From: Rutstroemia sp. NJR-2017a BVV2
Taxonomy: Eukaryota; Ascomycota; Leotiomycetes; Helotiales; Rutstroemiaceae
Direction: 5' to 3'
DNA: 64,000 nucleotides
Assembly (NCBI GenBank): GCA_002946415.1
Contig: NJPS01000031.1
Location: 806,001-870,000 of the forward strand
Shown: positions 11,826 through 25,791 of the stretch, piece by piece
How the letters are laid out: every line of letters starts with the position of its first letter
Numbering within the stretch: position 1 is the first letter of the stretch
Program-made: the position numbers and the translations under genes
Notes under the pieces: generated by a model
Database searches by the model: none
Told to the model about the DNA's origin: nothing
The model's input: the letters and a program-made list of their open reading frames with translations, nothing else

Positions 11826-12637
11826 GCGGCGTTCTTTGAGTGAAGGATAGACTCGGTACATTTATCAGCGGGCGCATTTGGGAAGATGCAATGTAATACC
11901 AGTGCCATCTAGAGCACAAATAGAAAGTGATTTGAGTTTGAGTTTTTAGATTATTTTTGAATAATTACACGTGAAGCTTTAAACACGCATCTAGACTTGA
12001 CTTATGACCGGGTGAGCTAGTGGGTGGTAACTTGTAAGTGCTCTATGCCAATACGTTTCAATTGACTCGAGCAGCAGTTGGGTCAAAGAGCCTATCCAAA
12101 CACACGATAACATGGGGTTAGATTGGACGAAGTGACCAAAAAGTAATTATATTATGTAGTATAAAAACGGCGTTTTCAGTAAGGGTAATGAGTACGAGTC
12201 CAATAGGATGTCCACAGTCTTTCAGCCTCGTCAGCCCCCATGAACAGAAGGACAGATTTCGCCTAGGAACTACGTGCACTAAATTTAGCTCGCAACGGAA
12301 ACAAAGCAAGGTCTACGAGTACCTATCAATCTTTTTCGGAGGCACAATTACTCCTTTCTAGAAAGATTTCTCAAGAGATTCCTTCTTAGTATTCTCTCTC
12401 TATCCTCTTTGCTCCGAGAAGCTGCGGAGATGCGAGGCTTTGTTAATTAATCAATACTCTTTTCTCAATTTCTCGACACTCTTTTGTTTGTGATTCCTAA
12501 TAGCCGTGTCGAACCTTGGACCACAAACTCGAAAACTGCTTAGCAGCTGCAGAACGACAATACTGTAAGAACGGCGAGGATATACTCCAGAGGAGAATTA
12601 CAAGCTTCATTTTCTCTTCATCCCACAGGCACTGAAG
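11826..12637. other. Intergenic: transporter 3' region and PMT2 promoter
   Basis: Contains the transporter 3' UTR, a CACGTG near 11967, and the promoter and leader of the mannosyltransferase gene with a T-rich/CT-rich stretch around 12350-12500. No gene seen. Confidence 0.55.
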
Positions 12638-15092
12638 ATGGCTTCAGACAAAGCGTCTGTTGCTTCCGGCGCAGACCACACCACTCAGACCACCCGACGA
12701 CGTAATGTCCCCTCATCTAATGGAGGTCTTGTAGACATTGTGGAGATAGACGACAAGAAAACCAAAGTCAAGAAGGTAAATAAAACGAAGCTTCATTTCT
12801 GTTTGGCAGATCCTCGGACACGAGCTAACTAAATCCTTCACAGAGCCAGCATTCAGTGCTGGAGTTTCTCGATGAATGGGAGTTCGTAATCGCACCGTTG
12901 CTATTCACATTCCTCGCATTTTTTACAAGGCTATACAAGATCGGTCTATCTCCTATTGTTACTTGGGATGAGGCCCAGTAAGCAAACCTATTCTCCTGGG
13001 CGATCTCAACTGGACCGTACTGATCATGGACATAGTTTTGGGAAATTCGGATCCCACTACATCAAACGCGAATTCTACTTCGATGTGCACCCACCTCTTG
13101 GAAAGATGCTGGTCGGACTCTCAGGGTATCTCGCAGGTTACAATGGCTCCTTTGAGTTCAAATCTGGAGAAAAATACCCAGAGGAGCTGAATTACACCTT
13201 CATGCGTGCCTTCAATGCTTTCTTCGGCGCTGTTACCATCCCATTGGCTTATTTCACTGCCCGCGAGCTGAACTTTAAGCGCCCCGCCGTATGGTTTGTC
13301 ACATTAATGGTTCTTTGTGAGAACTCTTACACGACTATTAGCCGATTCATTCTTCTGGACTCCATGCTGCTATGCTTCACGTTCACTACAATCTTGTGCT
13401 GGGCCAGGTTCCACAACCTACAAAAGCAAAGCTGGACTCCGGAATGGTTCGCTTGGCTGCTTTTGACCGGTGTAAGCATCGGATGTGTCTGCAGTGTGAA
13501 GATGGTCGGTCTTTTCTGCACAGCTCTTGTTGGTATTTACACAATTGAGGACTTGTGGAACAAGTTTGGTAACGTTAAGATGCCAAAGGTGAGCGGACAT
13601 TCTCTCGCAACAAAACGCAGTGGAGCTAATAGTACTTTAGGTCGAGCTTGCAGCCCATCTAGGTATCAGAGTAATTGCTCTCATCATTATTCCGTTGCTA
13701 GTCTACATGTTCTCATTCGCGCTTCACTTCGCCATCTTGGAGAACAGCGGTCCCGGTGATGCCCAGATGAGCTCGCTATTCCAGGCAAACCTTAAAGGTA
13801 CTGAAGTTGGAAAGGATAGCCCTCTTGAAATCGCCTACGGCTCTCGTGCAACCATCAAAAACATGGGATATGGTGGTGGTCTCCTTCACTCTCATGTTCA
13901 GACTTATCCAGAAGGATCAAACCAACAGCAAATTACATGCTACCACCATAAGGATGCTAACAACGAATGGTGGTTTTATCCTAACCGCTCTATGCCCGAG
14001 TACAACCCAGAGGCACCACTTCAATACGTTGCGGATGGTGATGTTTTACGCTTGATTCACTCTCAAACCGGCCGCAATCTTCACTCTCATGAAGTGTCAG
14101 CCCCTGTCACCAAGGCCGATAGGGAAGTCTCATGTTACGGAAACACCACAGTCGGTGACGAGAAGGATCACTGGACTATGGAAGTTGTCAAGGATGTATC
14201 CTCAAACGACCGAAGCAAGATCAGGACTTTGACCACCGCCTTCCGACTCAAGCACACAAGCTTAGGATGCTATTTGAGAGCTGGTAACGTCAATCTACCA
14301 CAGTGGGGTTTCAAACAGATCGAAGTCACATGTGCCAAGGAAAACAACCCCAAGGATGTCTACACGCACTGGAACGTAGAGGCTCACTGGAACGAGAAAC
14401 GTAAGATGCACGAATTTCCCTTCTTCGATTGTTGCTAACAGTGTGTAGTACCTGCTGCTGACGCCGGAGCCTACAAATCTCCTTTCATCCATGACTTCAT
14501 TCACTTGAACGTTGCCATGATGACATCAAACAATGCTCTTGTACCGGATCCCGACAAGCAAGATGATCTTGCATCTCAATTCTGGCAATGGCCAATCCTC
14601 AACGTAGGACTGCGAATGTGTGGCTGGGATGACAACATCGTCAAATACTTTCTCCTCGGTAACCCACTCGTGTACTGGGGATCGACTGCCTCGCTCGGTG
14701 TACTTGGCCTCTTGGTTGTCTGGTACCTAATCCGCTGGCAACGCGGGTATGATGAGCTCAAGCAATCGGACATTGACCAAATCCACTACGCCGGTCTGTA
14801 TCCTGCGATGGGCTGGTTTCTTCACTACCTACCCTTCGTCGCCATGGCTCGTGTTACATATGTCCATCACTACTACCCCGCCCTTTACTTCGCTATCTTG
14901 GTGTTTGGCTTCTGCGCCGATTGGATGCTTAGGAGCCAGGCCAAGAACTTGCAATATGTCGCATATGGAGTACTTTATGCTCTGACTATTGGTCTTTACA
15001 TTTACTTCATTCCAATCTCATGGGGAATGGAAGGCCCGAATAAACAGTATTCGTACTTGAAATGGTTCGATAGCTGGAGGGTTACGGATTAA
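12638..15092 (+). CDS. PMT2: Dolichyl-phosphate-mannose protein O-mannosyltransferase, PMT2 subfamily
   Basis: Five exons (12638-12775, 12844-12977, 13036-13588, 13641-14400, 14449-15092) give 742 residues, the usual length. The N-terminal catalytic region has the luminal Asp-Glu loop ([13 protein letters not shown]) and [10 protein letters not shown], then membrane segments. Residues about 340-520 are the MIR region ([33 protein letters not shown]). The C-terminal half holds more helices ([30 protein letters not shown]). Pmt2-type enzymes transfer mannose from dolichyl-phosphate-mannose to Ser/Thr of secretory proteins in the ER, normally as a heterodimer with a Pmt1-class partner. They are needed for cell-wall integrity. 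The [19 protein letters not shown] stretch fits PMT2 better than PMT1 or PMT4. Internal frames and junctions are clean. Confidence 0.92.
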
Positions 15093-15671
15093 GGTGGGGG
15101 ACTGTGAAGTTGACGGCGATGAATTGGGGTGTCTTTGGGATTTATCAAAAAAATAAGAGAGTGGGAAATACACCAAATGGATGGCGATTTTGGGGTATGA
15201 TGTGACTGAGATGAACGATTAGCGTAGTTGTTCGAACGTTGCTCTGAGAAACGAATTTCTATACATGTCTTACTTTGAATCTCTGGTTCCTGACTCCACT
15301 TTGGTGTTTATGCGGTTCAAATGGATGGGATGGAAAGCGGGGATGCATTTTCGTCAATGTCATCATGTATGTGTACGTTTACCAAAAGGCGCGCTGGGGG
15401 GATGGAAGGTGGTTGTTAAAATATAATAATTCCCATATTCATTGTCCTTAAATATATGATATTATATGCAAAAATTGATTGATATTCCCGATGCATATAG
15501 CAATTTGTTCAAGTCAACCACCAACCAGTATGTACTCCGAGAGTAATATCAAAACCCCATCATGAAGGGAACAGGTTATGAACCCTCTCATCATGCAAGC
15601 AGCCTAACTCCATATCCAGTGTCATGTCTCATCAACCTCGCCCCTTTGCATTAGTCTTCCTGCATCCACAT
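15093..15671. other. Convergent intergenic region between PMT2 and HPD
   Basis: Two gene ends face each other here, and the centre (about 15420-15500) is AT-rich. It should hold both 3' UTRs. No gene seen. Confidence 0.55.
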
Positions 15672-17020
<1,349 letters not shown>

Positions 17021-17782
17021 GGTTGGTGGTGGATGTGTTTTCGGTTTTGGAAATGAAGATTGGGGTTTGTGAGATGATGGATAAGCAGTATTGCTCTATC
17101 AGCCAATGCCTAGCTATAGAGGTGATGCTAGAGCTTGATCTGACAGCAACGGTAAGAAGACGAGGAGCTCCTTCACTAGAGGTACAGTTCACTTGCAAAT
17201 ATAGCAACAAGAACAGTTGGAAGCAAAGTTTGTGAAAGTTTTCTGTATGCTCAACAAAGAAAGATAAAGTAGAAACAGTAAGAGTAAGAGCAAGTAGACT
17301 ACCTACCAGCTCCCTCTGCATTCCCTAAGTACTTACTTACATGCCCGGGCCAGACAGCGTATCCGAAACAAGATGACGGCATAATCAGCGGGGAAAGCCT
17401 ATTCACCGTACGGTACTGATTAATAGCCATACAGCGATTGTCCCAAGCAATTGCATCCATCAGGATCCTCGATCTTCATGCCGAGATGTTTGCGGGAGGG
17501 ACGGCGGAAGGTTAGTTGGTGCGGAATAAAGGAGTTGAGGCGTATATTGCCGCTTGCGTTCGGCTTAAGAGGCGGGCTGCCGATGATTGCCGCGCGGAAT
17601 CAATGGAAAGGCTGATCAATGCGGTAACGTGATTCGATACTTGTCTGAGTGATAATCCTTCTCCTTCAAGCAAGTAATCATCACCGGAGTACTGATTTCT
17701 AATCGTTCTTGATTGATAAGGAAAGAAAAGTATCAAACTGGTGAGACTGGTTGCGGAGTAAGATATTTTGAGAAAGAGGAAA
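17021..17782. promoter_or_regulatory. Bidirectional promoter region between HPD and the TTC36-like gene
   Basis: This 762 bp separates two start codons that point away from each other. It can therefore serve both genes. I found no long open frame of interest and no motif I can name with confidence. Confidence 0.5.
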
Positions 17783-18595
17783 ATGGCGAATCTTACCAAA
17801 CACGATCTCGACGTCCTCGAGAAAATCAAAGATCCGGAAGCAGGTCCCTCGAACCCGCTATTAATTGACGACTCATTACCACGAGATCCGCATATGACAG
17901 ATGCCTCCTCATATCAAGCTCTCACGCAAAGGGAGCGTGCCATAATTCTGGGGATGCAAGATGTAGAACTACAGATTGCTGGATTGAAAAATCCTGTCGA
18001 TAATATCTCGCCATTGGATCAATACCTCAGCAGCGTCCGGTTACTGGATGCTCTAATTGAAGAACATCCCGATTATGCCAGTGCGAGGAACAATAGAGCG
18101 CAGGCGCTGAGAAGGATTTATGGTGATTCAATGCTCGTCACATCGAACTCGACGACAAGGTTGGATGGACCGGAGCCTTTGGATCCGAAAGCATCAGATT
18201 CGACTTTGATTTCTATCTCCTCGACCGTCCTATCAGATCTGGACACTGCAATCAAACTATTATCACCATCTACACCATGGGCCGCGCTTTCACCACAAGC
18301 AGCAAAGACGCTGGCAAATGCGCTGACACAAAGAGGTGCGCTGTATCACTTATCAGCGAAGCAGCTCTCCTCTTCTCCTGATGCAAGTTTACGGATTGAC
18401 GAAAAGAGAAGAGAAGCAAAATGGAAGACGATCAAGTTCGAGGAGTGTGCTTCGAGGGACTTCATGTTGGGTGGAAGGTATGGGAACGAGATCGCGAAGG
18501 CGTTGGCCGTTAGTGCGAACCCGACGGCGAAGCTCTGTGGGGACATGGTCAGACAGGCTATGAGGAGAGAGATTGCCGGAGTTGGTGGGAACTGA
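17783..18595 (+). CDS. TTC36-like tetratricopeptide repeat protein
   Basis: A single exon gives 270 residues from the first ATG. Similarity to animal TTC36 is visible along the length: an N-terminal L..D..VLEKI motif; a TPR pair with EEHPDYASARNNRAQALRR (human has a matching A.NNRAQARR); a following repeat (LSDLDTAIKLLS..TQRGALYHLS); and a C-terminal ANPTAKLCGDMVRQAMR matching the NPYAALCNRMLADMM end of TTC36. Insertions enlarge it relative to the 189-residue human protein. TPR proteins are protein-binding scaffolds or co-chaperones; no enzyme motif, signal peptide or membrane segment is seen. It is divergent from the 4-hydroxyphenylpyruvate dioxygenase gene. This matters because mouse TTC36 is reported to bind and stabilise that enzyme. 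The homology call comes from memory alignment by eye. Confidence 0.8.
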   Translation: MANLTKHDLDVLEKIKDPEAGPSNPLLIDDSLPRDPHMTDASSYQALTQRERAIILGMQDVELQIAGLKNPVDNISPLDQYLSSVRLLDALIEEHPDYASARNNRAQALRRIYGDSMLVTSNSTTRLDGPEPLDPKASDSTLISISSTVLSDLDTAIKLLSPSTPWAALSPQAAKTLANALTQRGALYHLSAKQLSSSPDASLRIDEKRREAKWKTIKFEECASRDFMLGGRYGNEIAKALAVSANPTAKLCGDMVRQAMRREIAGVGGN

Positions 18596-21495
18596 GGGAT
18601 TTAGATACGGTGGCAATATTCAGTGATATGAAAAGAGGGGAAGTCTGGAACGTCTGGGGCGTTTGGCGTCCGGGATAGGATCGAATAACAATATGATACC
18701 AAGTTTGCTGCTCTGCAAAGCACGTACAGATTCCGCGGCCGTACTTTGTCTCACCAAGGGAGAACATTGTGCAATCCACACCCGTAATTTAGTGATATGT
18801 CAAGCTGTCAGTTCTTCCCAAGACTCGCCATCTCGTGCAATGCCTATGAATCACGTTGTCTCCACAGTTTCGGTAAATCGACATACTAATGCTCGAGGCA
18901 AGAGCAGCCGAATTTCTGCGACAAAGCGGCTAATGGGTGGCTGCAACCAGAATTCTCCGAGAAGCAGTCTGCCGAGACTGACATATACTCTGCTCAAAGA
19001 ATGACCTTTTACAGGCTCCCAAATCTCTATCCTTACCATATGAGACGCCTTGTCTTACTGAGGAAGTGGTCTGAGATGTTCTCAAACAAGGAGGTAGTGA
19101 AAGTTCGGAAACTTTTTGAGGAAATAGTGAGGCATTTTACAAGAATTTGTGATGAGAGTACTTGAGACTTTCGTCTGTGGTAGGACTACATACGCAGAGA
19201 GAAAACTCAGACGTGTCTGCACGGGTGTTCACAGTGTATACAGTAATGATGAGACTGTAATTCCCCTTGCGAGCCCGACGGGTAAAGACATGATCGACGT
19301 GGTGAGTTCGCAAGTAAGATACCTTACCAAGAATGAAAATTTGCAGAGCTGGAACTCCCTGACAGGAAATGAAGGCACATAAATAAAGTGAACGAATCAG
19401 GTGATACAACAAGTCTTTTCGAAACTTAGCAAATGACCGAGAAATAGCTTCAAGGCCAATCGTCCCTTTAGCTTCACTATAGATAACACTTGTGGCACGC
19501 ATTTAGATTATAAACGTACGACATGTGACCCTCACGGAGGCATTTGAAGCATACTATTGCTCTCGAGCATCAACTTTCCCATGATGCGGATGGAGATATC
19601 AGCGCTTAGCAGAGAATGCACTTTCCCAGTCAACTTTGTTGGTGGTAGTCTACCCTGCTACGCTCACCAATAGCTTATGCTATCCAAGACCAATAATCCG
19701 ACCAGCTGAACCCAAAATTGGTAAGAACCCACTGGGATTCTTACGAACACCAACAAAAAATGCAGCCCTGTGAACATGAACTCAGTCCCATGGAACAAGA
19801 AGCATATCAGATGAGCATCAAAATAAAAGGCTGGCAAATGATGTGAACGGCACTTATTGATCTTAGATAGATCTGGACAATGTCGCCATCTGCAACCAGG
19901 GGGCTTTTCCATACGATCATGCTGGAAACTTTTGCCGGACGAACAATATTGAATGTGTGGTTGCACAGGTTGCGCCCAAAAGCCGTCTTGTATAATCGCA
20001 CTACACACACCAAAGTTAATTGGCGTGACCCGTGATAAGTTGACAGTGGCGTATTAAGAGGGCTTATCATCTTCGAGGTGCCTGGGGCCTGTCTCGTATG
20101 CATGCAATGAAGGCAGAGCAGGCACATTTGCCGGTTCTAATTGGCCGACGGAGGCCCTTTCGCATGCAAAACGGCTGTCCTCTCCCACCACCATGGCGGT
20201 TCTCAAGTAGCGTCCAATAGATCAGTGTGGTGGTCAGATAGTACAGCCACACCCTCTCACAGATTGATCCAATTGTCCCAGCGAAAAATTGATTGCTGTG
20301 TAGACAATGATTTTCTTAGAGACGCAGGATGTTTGCAATTAACGTTCCGGCCATGTATTGGTCGACTAAGCCTTGATGGTCCCAAGTGAGAGAGGCTTGG
20401 ATCTCCAGTGAAAAGGCCGGGTCATGAACCAAATGAACGGATGAACAGATGCTGATACGATAGCTCGATCCGCAGGCTAGGTATCCAAATAAGAAAGGTG
20501 TCCTAGTTCTAACGGCATTGTGGTGTGATTCGAAAAGGAAATTTGCAGTAAACAGGTAGAATTTTCGGACGTGCCATCGAAGATTTACCACCCTTCTTTA
20601 GCGAGGTACTGAAGTTGGCCCGCAAGCCTCGTCTATTCTACCCCTTCATCCACCTACGAAGAGCCTATTGTTTCTTTTCCAGTAGTTCGAAGTGACAGAG
20701 AAGTGATAGATAGGCACAAAAAGCAAAAAGATGTCTTGCCCAGCCCGCCAAACTCCACGAAAAAAAGCAGTTTCCTGTGCACGAGATAACGTGGGATAGC
20801 AGATTTTGACTTTCCTTAGGTGCTCTAGTGGTTACTGTGCAATGTGCTCTAGGCCCACGCAGAATATCTACCAATGAATCTTCCGCATGTCGGGACTCGC
20901 AAACGCAAACTTGATTTCGACTCGGTGCAGTAGTCCAGACTCCGCAGCTCCGGGTTATGGAGCTGGAGCGTCTCGCGAACAGTCCGATTTACCAAACGCC
21001 TGGAAATCGCAGAAGCGAGGACAGACTGCGTTAGCAGAGGAAGGGAAAAGGACTGTGTCTATCAAGAAGAAATAGGAAAGCAATCACCTGGCCTGAGGTA
21101 TTTCTATTTCTGCTATCTATGTATGTCTCAGAAAGCTTGCCGATGATCATGGCAGTTATATCGGTCGAATGATCAAGGGAAGCAAGTATCGCGGCAATCA
21201 AAAAGCTAAAGGGCAGCGACCAAATTGTGCGGAAGATCTTACATACATTGAGGAGTCGAGGACTACCGGTTCGAGGAAGGCAATTCCGGATACTACTGCT
21301 TTGTGCAGCGATGAAAATCCACTGTGGGATTATTGTGGAATTTTTGTCCAGCGTCGCGCCAAAGCTCAATCTGGGTACAAGGCCGTACGGGAATGAGTAT
21401 TTTGGGGATTGTCCCGCTCTGCTACCATTTGCATGAAAATAGGTACTTTGGTACACAAAAAGAAACATCGGCCTCGCTTACCTCGCGGATATGAT

Positions 21496-21519
21496 GTTAT
21501 GTTGTTATGTTGTTATGTT
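21496..21519. repeat. Tandem repeat (GTTATGTT)x3
   Basis: Three exact copies of an 8-bp unit lie end to end in non-coding DNA. Confidence 0.9.
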
Positions 21520-22630
21520 ATACCGAGATATTCTTATCTTGTGCAGAGTAGCGATACAAAGGCTTCATATAGAAGCCGCAGCTCTAAGGTATCATTCGGT
21601 CAGGAGCTGAGCTGCATGTAAAGTAATCCTCGGTGCTCGGTGCTCACCCAAAGTTCCCAAACATGACGCTCGCCTCGCCTACGAGCAGACAAGAGAGATT
21701 GGTTCGCATACGGAGTACCTTCCGAAAAGCTTCCTAGTGACTTGCAACTTACCCGCACTTCATAGGGACACGGTTCACTCTGGAATCTTTTGGTCTCCAA
21801 AACTGCTAGCTCTCCCGAACCCCTCAAACATGATTCCCAAATGAAAGTTTAAACGAGATGTTATTGATTGATGCACACCCCCACGCCGTGTGCCTGGGCG
21901 ACAGTAGGCAGTAGGCAGTCTAAAGCACTGCACACACTGCCGTGTCCAAAGCCCCTTCGTCCCAATCACCTCTACGTAGCGTAACTTCGTAAGTAGTAAA
22001 TAGATCCAGAAAACCAGAATGTCGTTCTCAATTTACACACATCAGCTTACGGTACACGCATGTAACGTTCGCTGAGATCGATTATTCTTATCTCACCAGT
22101 ATGCGTTTCGATGAGACCAACTTTTGACTCCTTTCCCTGGTTTTGGGTCTTTGGGACGAGGGAACAGTCTGGAGGATGAACAGGGTTTACATTTGTGGAT
22201 ATGCTGACCGGGACAGCGGTAGCATTTTTAGATGAATGGACGCACCAGTCGCAGCTTCATCCAATGGGGCGGTTGTACGGCTGAGACAGATGGGTTGGGT
22301 TGGCAATGTGGTGGGAGTTGGAAAAGGAAAAAGACATTTCGAAATCGTACGTTTTTGTCGGGATGTAATCTGATAATGAAGGTATTTCGATTTCCCATGA
22401 CGCGGAATGGGAATGAGGGGAGGGGTTCTCCTGAATGGGCACATGCACCCTATTATATGTACAGCACAATGCTTGCATGCCCTGCTCAGTGCTGCTGTGA
22501 CTGACGAAAGGGCTTCACAAGTTCTGTGCCGTCGCAGATAGAATATGTATGTCACATCGCACGCATTGCAGAGTACAGAACTGTACAGTACAGCACGGTA
22601 AGAAGGTACGGCAAGGGAAGGAAGGGCACA

Positions 22631-22665
22631 GGAAGCAGGAAGCAGCAGTAGCAGTAGCAGCAGCA
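22631..22665. repeat. AGC/AGT trinucleotide-rich tract
   Basis: Imperfect tandem array of GGAAGCA, GCAGTA and GCAGCA units in non-coding DNA upstream of veA. Confidence 0.7.
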
Positions 22666-23020
22666 AACTACTGTATACAGCACAGTAGTAGTTGACGGAA
22701 AGGTGGGTGTGTGGGTGTCCTGAGGAGCCGTCGAGAATTGTCGGGAAGCAATGAGGATTCAAGACCTGTGCCACGGGCCTGTCAATCTCTCTTCCCTTGT
22801 CGTGCTGCGTGGATGCTTGTTTCTCACCCTTCCCCATTGCATGGGTAAAAGGGTGGACGGAGACTATGATGACTGATGCGTGAACCAGTCATCCTGCGAT
22901 CCAACCCTCCTCTTTTTCCATCCTTTTTACCCATTGCCGCGCTAACGGCGCTGGATTGGTTGAATCTCAGGCCGAACCGCTACCCTAGTACCCTTCCGTA
23001 GGGCCTCGTAAGTACCATTT

Positions 23021-23058
23021 GGGAGTTGGGAGTTGGGATACCAGGAAGTAGGAAGTAG
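23021..23058. repeat. Two adjacent short duplications
   Basis: GGGAGTT is doubled and, six bases on, GGAAGTA is doubled. They are simple slippage-type duplications. Confidence 0.7.
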
Positions 23059-23906
23059 GGGCCGTCATGGTCCATGGTTTGTGTTTTTAGAGCGTGAGGA
23101 AATGGTTAGGATGGCACAAGCGATGTGCGAAGTGGGCGAAGGTGGGTAACGCAGTACAGTAGTGCACACTGAACTGTGGTACTTAATTGATACTGACACG
23201 ACTGGGAATGCTGAGGGATGCGCAGCACCCAAAGAACCCAAAGAACAAAACCACTGCGTATTCCCTACCACAGGTTCCCCGTTCCTCTCTCTCGTCGCGC
23301 AACCCAACGGCTCACTTCGTCCGGAGTCTCCTTCCTCTCGACCTCGACATCGCCCTCGACCTCGACACTCGACTCGACATCCTTCAATACAGGTCGACTT
23401 CGAGCGACAATTATCAGGACGTGATTGAGAATCCCAGAGGATTTTTAGCCATTGCCTCGGATTTTAGCATAGGCATCGATCGCTAGTTTATAGTGTCGGA
23501 AGCCTTCCAAGTCCTTGGGTCGTCGGACGGACATCGTTACAACTTTCCACCTCACTCCCATAATATTCTTTCGATCTTTGAACAGTAGCAATAGATTCGA
23601 TCTTGGTTGTCGGGTTGCTTGCATCCTTATTCCAAGTCTTTCCTCTTCATTGTTCCACGACCCGTTCGCGTTAGAGCAAGGACTTCATTTAGGTAGGTAC
23701 GCACTTGGACTCGATAATGCCCGGTCCTTACCAGCACCATCCTTCCATCTTTCTTTCAATATGGATATTTGGGTTCGTCCCAAAAGCCTATTTTACAACA
23801 TTTGGTTCCTGGGTCCCGAATTGATTATAATTACTCTTGCTGATGGTTAAGTCGTTGTTGTAGTATCTAGTATTATTATTATATTTATTTATTTCTGCCC
23901 ATTTTA

Positions 23907-25791
23907 ATGTCAGAACGAAACATTCCTATTGCTTCGAATCATTTCAAGGACCCTGCGGATATCTCCAAAATGGCTTCAGTCTCCAGCCAGGGTAGACCAG
24001 AGATCATACGGAGGACGACGAAGAAGGGGAGGAAGCTCCGGTATGAGTTGGCAGTCATTCAGCAGCCTGAACGTGCTCGAGCTTGCGGTGCAGGAGCGAA
24101 ATGTACGTGAACTGACTGGCGATGCGAGATCATTGCGACCATTGCTAACAAATTGCTTAGCATCTGCCGATAGACGTCCAGTCGATCCTCCTCCCGTTGT
24201 CCAACTTTGTATCTTCGACGAAACCGATGGTGGAAATTCTGAGATTACCTTTCAATACAATGCGAACTTCTTCCTTTTCGCAACCTTGGAGGTAACCCGA
24301 CCGATCGCTGCTGGCCGCGTCCAGCCTCAAGCCCCTCAAGTACCCGTCTTGACTGGCATGCCTGTTTCTGGAATGGCATACTTGGATCGTCCACAGGAAG
24401 CTGGCTACTTTATCTTCCCAGATTTGTCCGTGCGACACGAAGGCATCTACAAGCTTAGCTTCAACCTCTACGAGGAAACTAAGTCTGATGAGGACAGTGA
24501 CCAAGAAACCCCAGATGAGGCAAACCAACGAAAGATGTCCAATGCAGGGCCGATGGATGATCCATCTTTCGACTGGCGTATGGAGATCAAGTCATGCAGT
24601 TTCCAAGTGTTCAGTGCAAAGAAATTCCCAGGGCTTAATGAGAGCACATCTTTGAGCAGAACCGTAGCGGAACAAGGCTGCCGAGTCCGTATCCGACGTG
24701 ATGTAAGAATGAGAAGGAGAGACACCAAGCAGGGCAATGATTTCGACGATGGTGATGATTATGATGTTCGTCCAGGACGTGCTGCATCGCCTCCTCCAGC
24801 TGAATATCAGAGACAGAGGTCTTCGAGTCTTGGTAGCAATGAGGATCCGCAATCGCAGAGGCGCGGGTCTGGAGAATTCACGCCATATCATTCACCTTCA
24901 CCAGAGGCACCAAACAACCATGGCCTTCCTGGCAACTATTTAAATTTCGTCGGTCCTTCTGCATTCCCAGCACCACAAGCGCCGCAGTTCAGTCACCCAC
25001 CACCCCCGCAGCCCCAACAACCAGCTCCAACGTCCTACCAATCGACGCCTAATTCTTACCAAAGTCAAGGTCCAGCGCCGACTTTCCGTCAACAGGGACC
25101 GCCTCCACCACCTCCATCAGCTGCACCGACAACTTACAATTACGCAGAACGGCCACCATATTCCCAGTTCCATCCTAGCCACCCACCTCATCCACCTCCT
25201 CGCAACGAAGTCCGTGAACCGTACGAACCGGAGTATAGGAGACATTCAGTGGGTTACAATCCTCCACATACTCCTCACACTCCACATCCCATTGCTCCTG
25301 CTCCTCAAAACCCACAATACAACCAACCTATCGAATCCAGTTACAATCGCAATGGTTCTATCTCTGCCTATTCGAACTATTCGCGGGATTCTGTGAGCCT
25401 GGCACCTTTGAGGGCCGAGCACCCTGCGGAAAGCAAATTCGGTGGTGCTTCCTCGCCACTTGCCCCAATATCGACCGTCTCCCGTTTGGCGCCTATGCCA
25501 GGTCACGGCTACGACAGATTTTCAGACAGATCTGGGCCATTTGGGCCATATCCACTTGCGCCGAACGCTCTTATGGAGGCAGAACCCATCAGACTCGGTA
25601 AAAGAGCCTTTGGAAGCGCATTCAGCTCCACCCATGAGCCATTGTTCAATGGGCAACGGCCTAGCAGCTCACATCAACAAGAGATTGAGAATGATGATGC
25701 TTTGAACGATTCTCTTGCCGAGCAATTTAAGATGGGCTACAAGCGAGCTGACGGTACAATTGTTCACCGTCCTGCTCCTTTGGCTGATTAA
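23907..25791 (+). CDS. veA: Velvet regulator VeA
   Basis: Two exons (23907-24102, 24161-25791) give 608 residues. The velvet domain spans about 40-270: [20 protein letters not shown] joined across the intron to [16 protein letters not shown], then [64 protein letters not shown] basic RRTTKKGRK upstream is a likely nuclear localisation signal. The long C-terminal half is Pro/Gln/Ser-rich, and it ends in the conserved [11 protein letters not shown] and RADGTIVHR blocks. VeA enters the nucleus mainly in the dark and joins VelB and LaeA in the velvet complex. That complex links sexual/asexual development, sclerotia and secondary metabolism to light. ATG 23907 gives a longer N-terminus; the next in-frame ATG (residue 22) is an alternative start. 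No velB or laeA is in this window. Confidence 0.93.

Larger units (their letters stand above)
18596..23906. other. 5.3 kb gene-poor region ending in the veA promoter and leader
   Basis: I find no gene with recognisable content. Seen: a GTTATGTT tandem (21496-21519), a GCAGTA/GCAG-rich stretch (22631-22665), short duplications (23021-23058), and two small upstream ATG frames before veA (23717-23824 and 23761-23850). A minus-strand frame of 216 codons at 22187-22837 has biased composition (a run of Leu from the GCAG repeat) and is probably not a gene. The right-hand 1 kb is likely the veA promoter and 5' leader. Confidence 0.5.

Noticed and set aside
21031..21468. 145-codon minus-strand frame
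   Set aside because: About the length expected by chance in this much DNA; no motif or splice support.
22187..22837. 216-codon minus-strand frame before veA
   Set aside because: Has an ATG, but the composition is biased by the AGC repeat (a run of nine Leu) and there are no motifs. More likely chance than gene.
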